Origin: Bacillota bacterium
Lineage (GTDB): Bacteria > Bacillota > Clostridia > Lachnospirales > Lachnospiraceae
Reading direction: 5' to 3'
Length of the DNA stretch: 5,795 nucleotides
Assembly: GCA_023428885.1 (NCBI GenBank)
Contig: JAEYWQ010000371.1
Coordinates: forward strand, 1-5,795
Below the pieces are notes generated by a model that ran no database searches, was not told where the DNA came from, and saw only the letters and a program-made list of their open reading frames with translations. Positions 5,156-5,795 of this stretch are shown one piece after another; the stretch's first letter is position 1, and each line of letters begins with the position of its first letter. The position numbers and the translations under genes are program-made.

Positions 5156-5795
5156 ATGGCATTACAGTTTATCTTGGGGAGTTCAGGTGCTGGTAAAACC
5201 CATGATTTGTATGAGACAGTGATCAATGAATCTTTATTACAGCCAAATACAACCTACATGATTCTAGTTCCAGAGCAATTTACCCTTCAGACGCAAAAAG
5301 ACTTAGTTAGTATGCATCCAATGAAGGGCATCATGAATATTGATGTCCTAAGTTTCATGCGCTTAGCCTATCGTGTGTTTGAAGAAGTAGGTGGTAACAA
5401 TCGTATGGTCTTAGAAGATACGGGAAAAAGTATGATTGTGAAAAAGGTCGTTATGGAAAAGCAAAAAGAGTTGCTGACCTTTGGTGCAAGTATTCGTAAG
5501 CAAGGATTTATTGATGAAATGAAATCTATGATTTCCGAACTCCTACAATACTCCATACATACACCTGAATTAGAGAGAATGGTGGAAGTAGCTGGCCAAA
5601 AGAAACTCTTGTCCAATAAATTAAAGGATATTATTACGATATATGAAGGTTATGAGGATTTTCTAAAGGATAGGTATATCAACGCGGAAGAAATCTTGGA
5701 TGTCTTATGTGATGTGATCGATCAATTTACAAGGATTGAGGATAGTGTAATTTGCCTTGATGGATTTACAGGATTCACTCCATCACAGTATAAGC
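5156..5795 (+). CDS. addB: ATP-dependent helicase-nuclease subunit AddB (N-terminal part)
   Basis: AddB pairs with AddA to form the RecBCD-like complex of Firmicutes, which processes double-strand breaks and loads RecA after Chi recognition. The frame runs open from the ATG to the window edge (213 full codons of an expected roughly 1,150). It opens MALQFILGSSGAGKT, with a Walker A loop GSSGAGKT at residues 8-15. Then come the AddB motifs VPEQFTLQTQ (38-47), DVLSFMRLAYRVFEE, and ICLDGFTGFTPSQ (199-211), the Walker B-like region. The C-terminal nuclease domain and iron-sulphur cysteines lie outside the window. The start is supported by homology and by AAGG (5145-5148) seven bases upstream, a weaker site than its neighbours have. 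addA would be expected immediately downstream. Confidence 0.93.
   Translation, partial: MALQFILGSSGAGKTHDLYETVINESLLQPNTTYMILVPEQFTLQTQKDLVSMHPMKGIMNIDVLSFMRLAYRVFEEVGGNNRMVLEDTGKSMIVKKVVMEKQKELLTFGASIRKQGFIDEMKSMISELLQYSIHTPELERMVEVAGQKKLLSNKLKDIITIYEGYEDFLKDRYINAEEILDVLCDVIDQFTRIEDSVICLDGFTGFTPSQYK

Noticed and set aside
5368..5616. Minus-strand open frame of 82 codons
   Set aside because: It is antisense to addB codons whose translation matches AddB motifs on both sides.
1..5795. CRISPR array, tRNA genes, insertion-sequence transposase, prophage genes
   Set aside because: No regularly spaced repeats, no tRNA-like cloverleaf noticed by eye, and no transposase or phage-like reading frame were seen.

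Overview
The window looks like chromosomal DNA of an AT-rich, low-GC Gram-positive anaerobe, most likely a clostridium of the family Lachnospiraceae (Lachnoclostridium phytofermentans-like). The basis is the form of the 6S RNA, a Lachnospiraceae-type glutamine-dependent NAD synthetase, an AddB nuclease start, strong Shine-Dalgarno sites and TTGAAA/TATAAT-type promoters. Species is inference; no search was run.

Layout. Bases 2-88 (+) are the last codons of a sensor histidine kinase. A well-formed sigma-A promoter (151-179) then drives a 6S RNA (about 186-370), which ends at an intrinsic terminator (379-402). From there to 842 there is no gene. That stretch is dominated by a 290-bp imperfect palindrome (433-722) abutting a second, perfect 16-bp-stem hairpin (722-756), followed by a short tandem repeat. 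On the minus strand, a PflX-like radical SAM protein (1391-2299) and a CPT-family P-loop kinase (843-1340) lie 50 bp apart and are probably co-transcribed, from a promoter in the 2300-2477 intergenic region. That region also carries the divergent promoter for nadE (2478-4391, +), a complete two-domain glutamine-hydrolysing NAD+ synthetase. nadE converges with a minus-strand gene for a small membrane-anchored protein (4545-4991), and a hairpin with a perfect 21-bp stem lies between them. The last gene, addB (5156 to the window edge, +), starts the ATP-dependent helicase-nuclease subunit AddB and runs off the end.

The genes are mostly housekeeping: NAD biosynthesis, recombination and repair, and global transcription control by 6S RNA. 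They do not form one pathway. I see no convincing undescribed multi-gene system. The least explained items are the long palindrome cluster downstream of 6S RNA, the radical SAM/CPT-like kinase pair of unknown substrate, and the small membrane protein whose outer domain resembles a degenerate FMN-binding fold.
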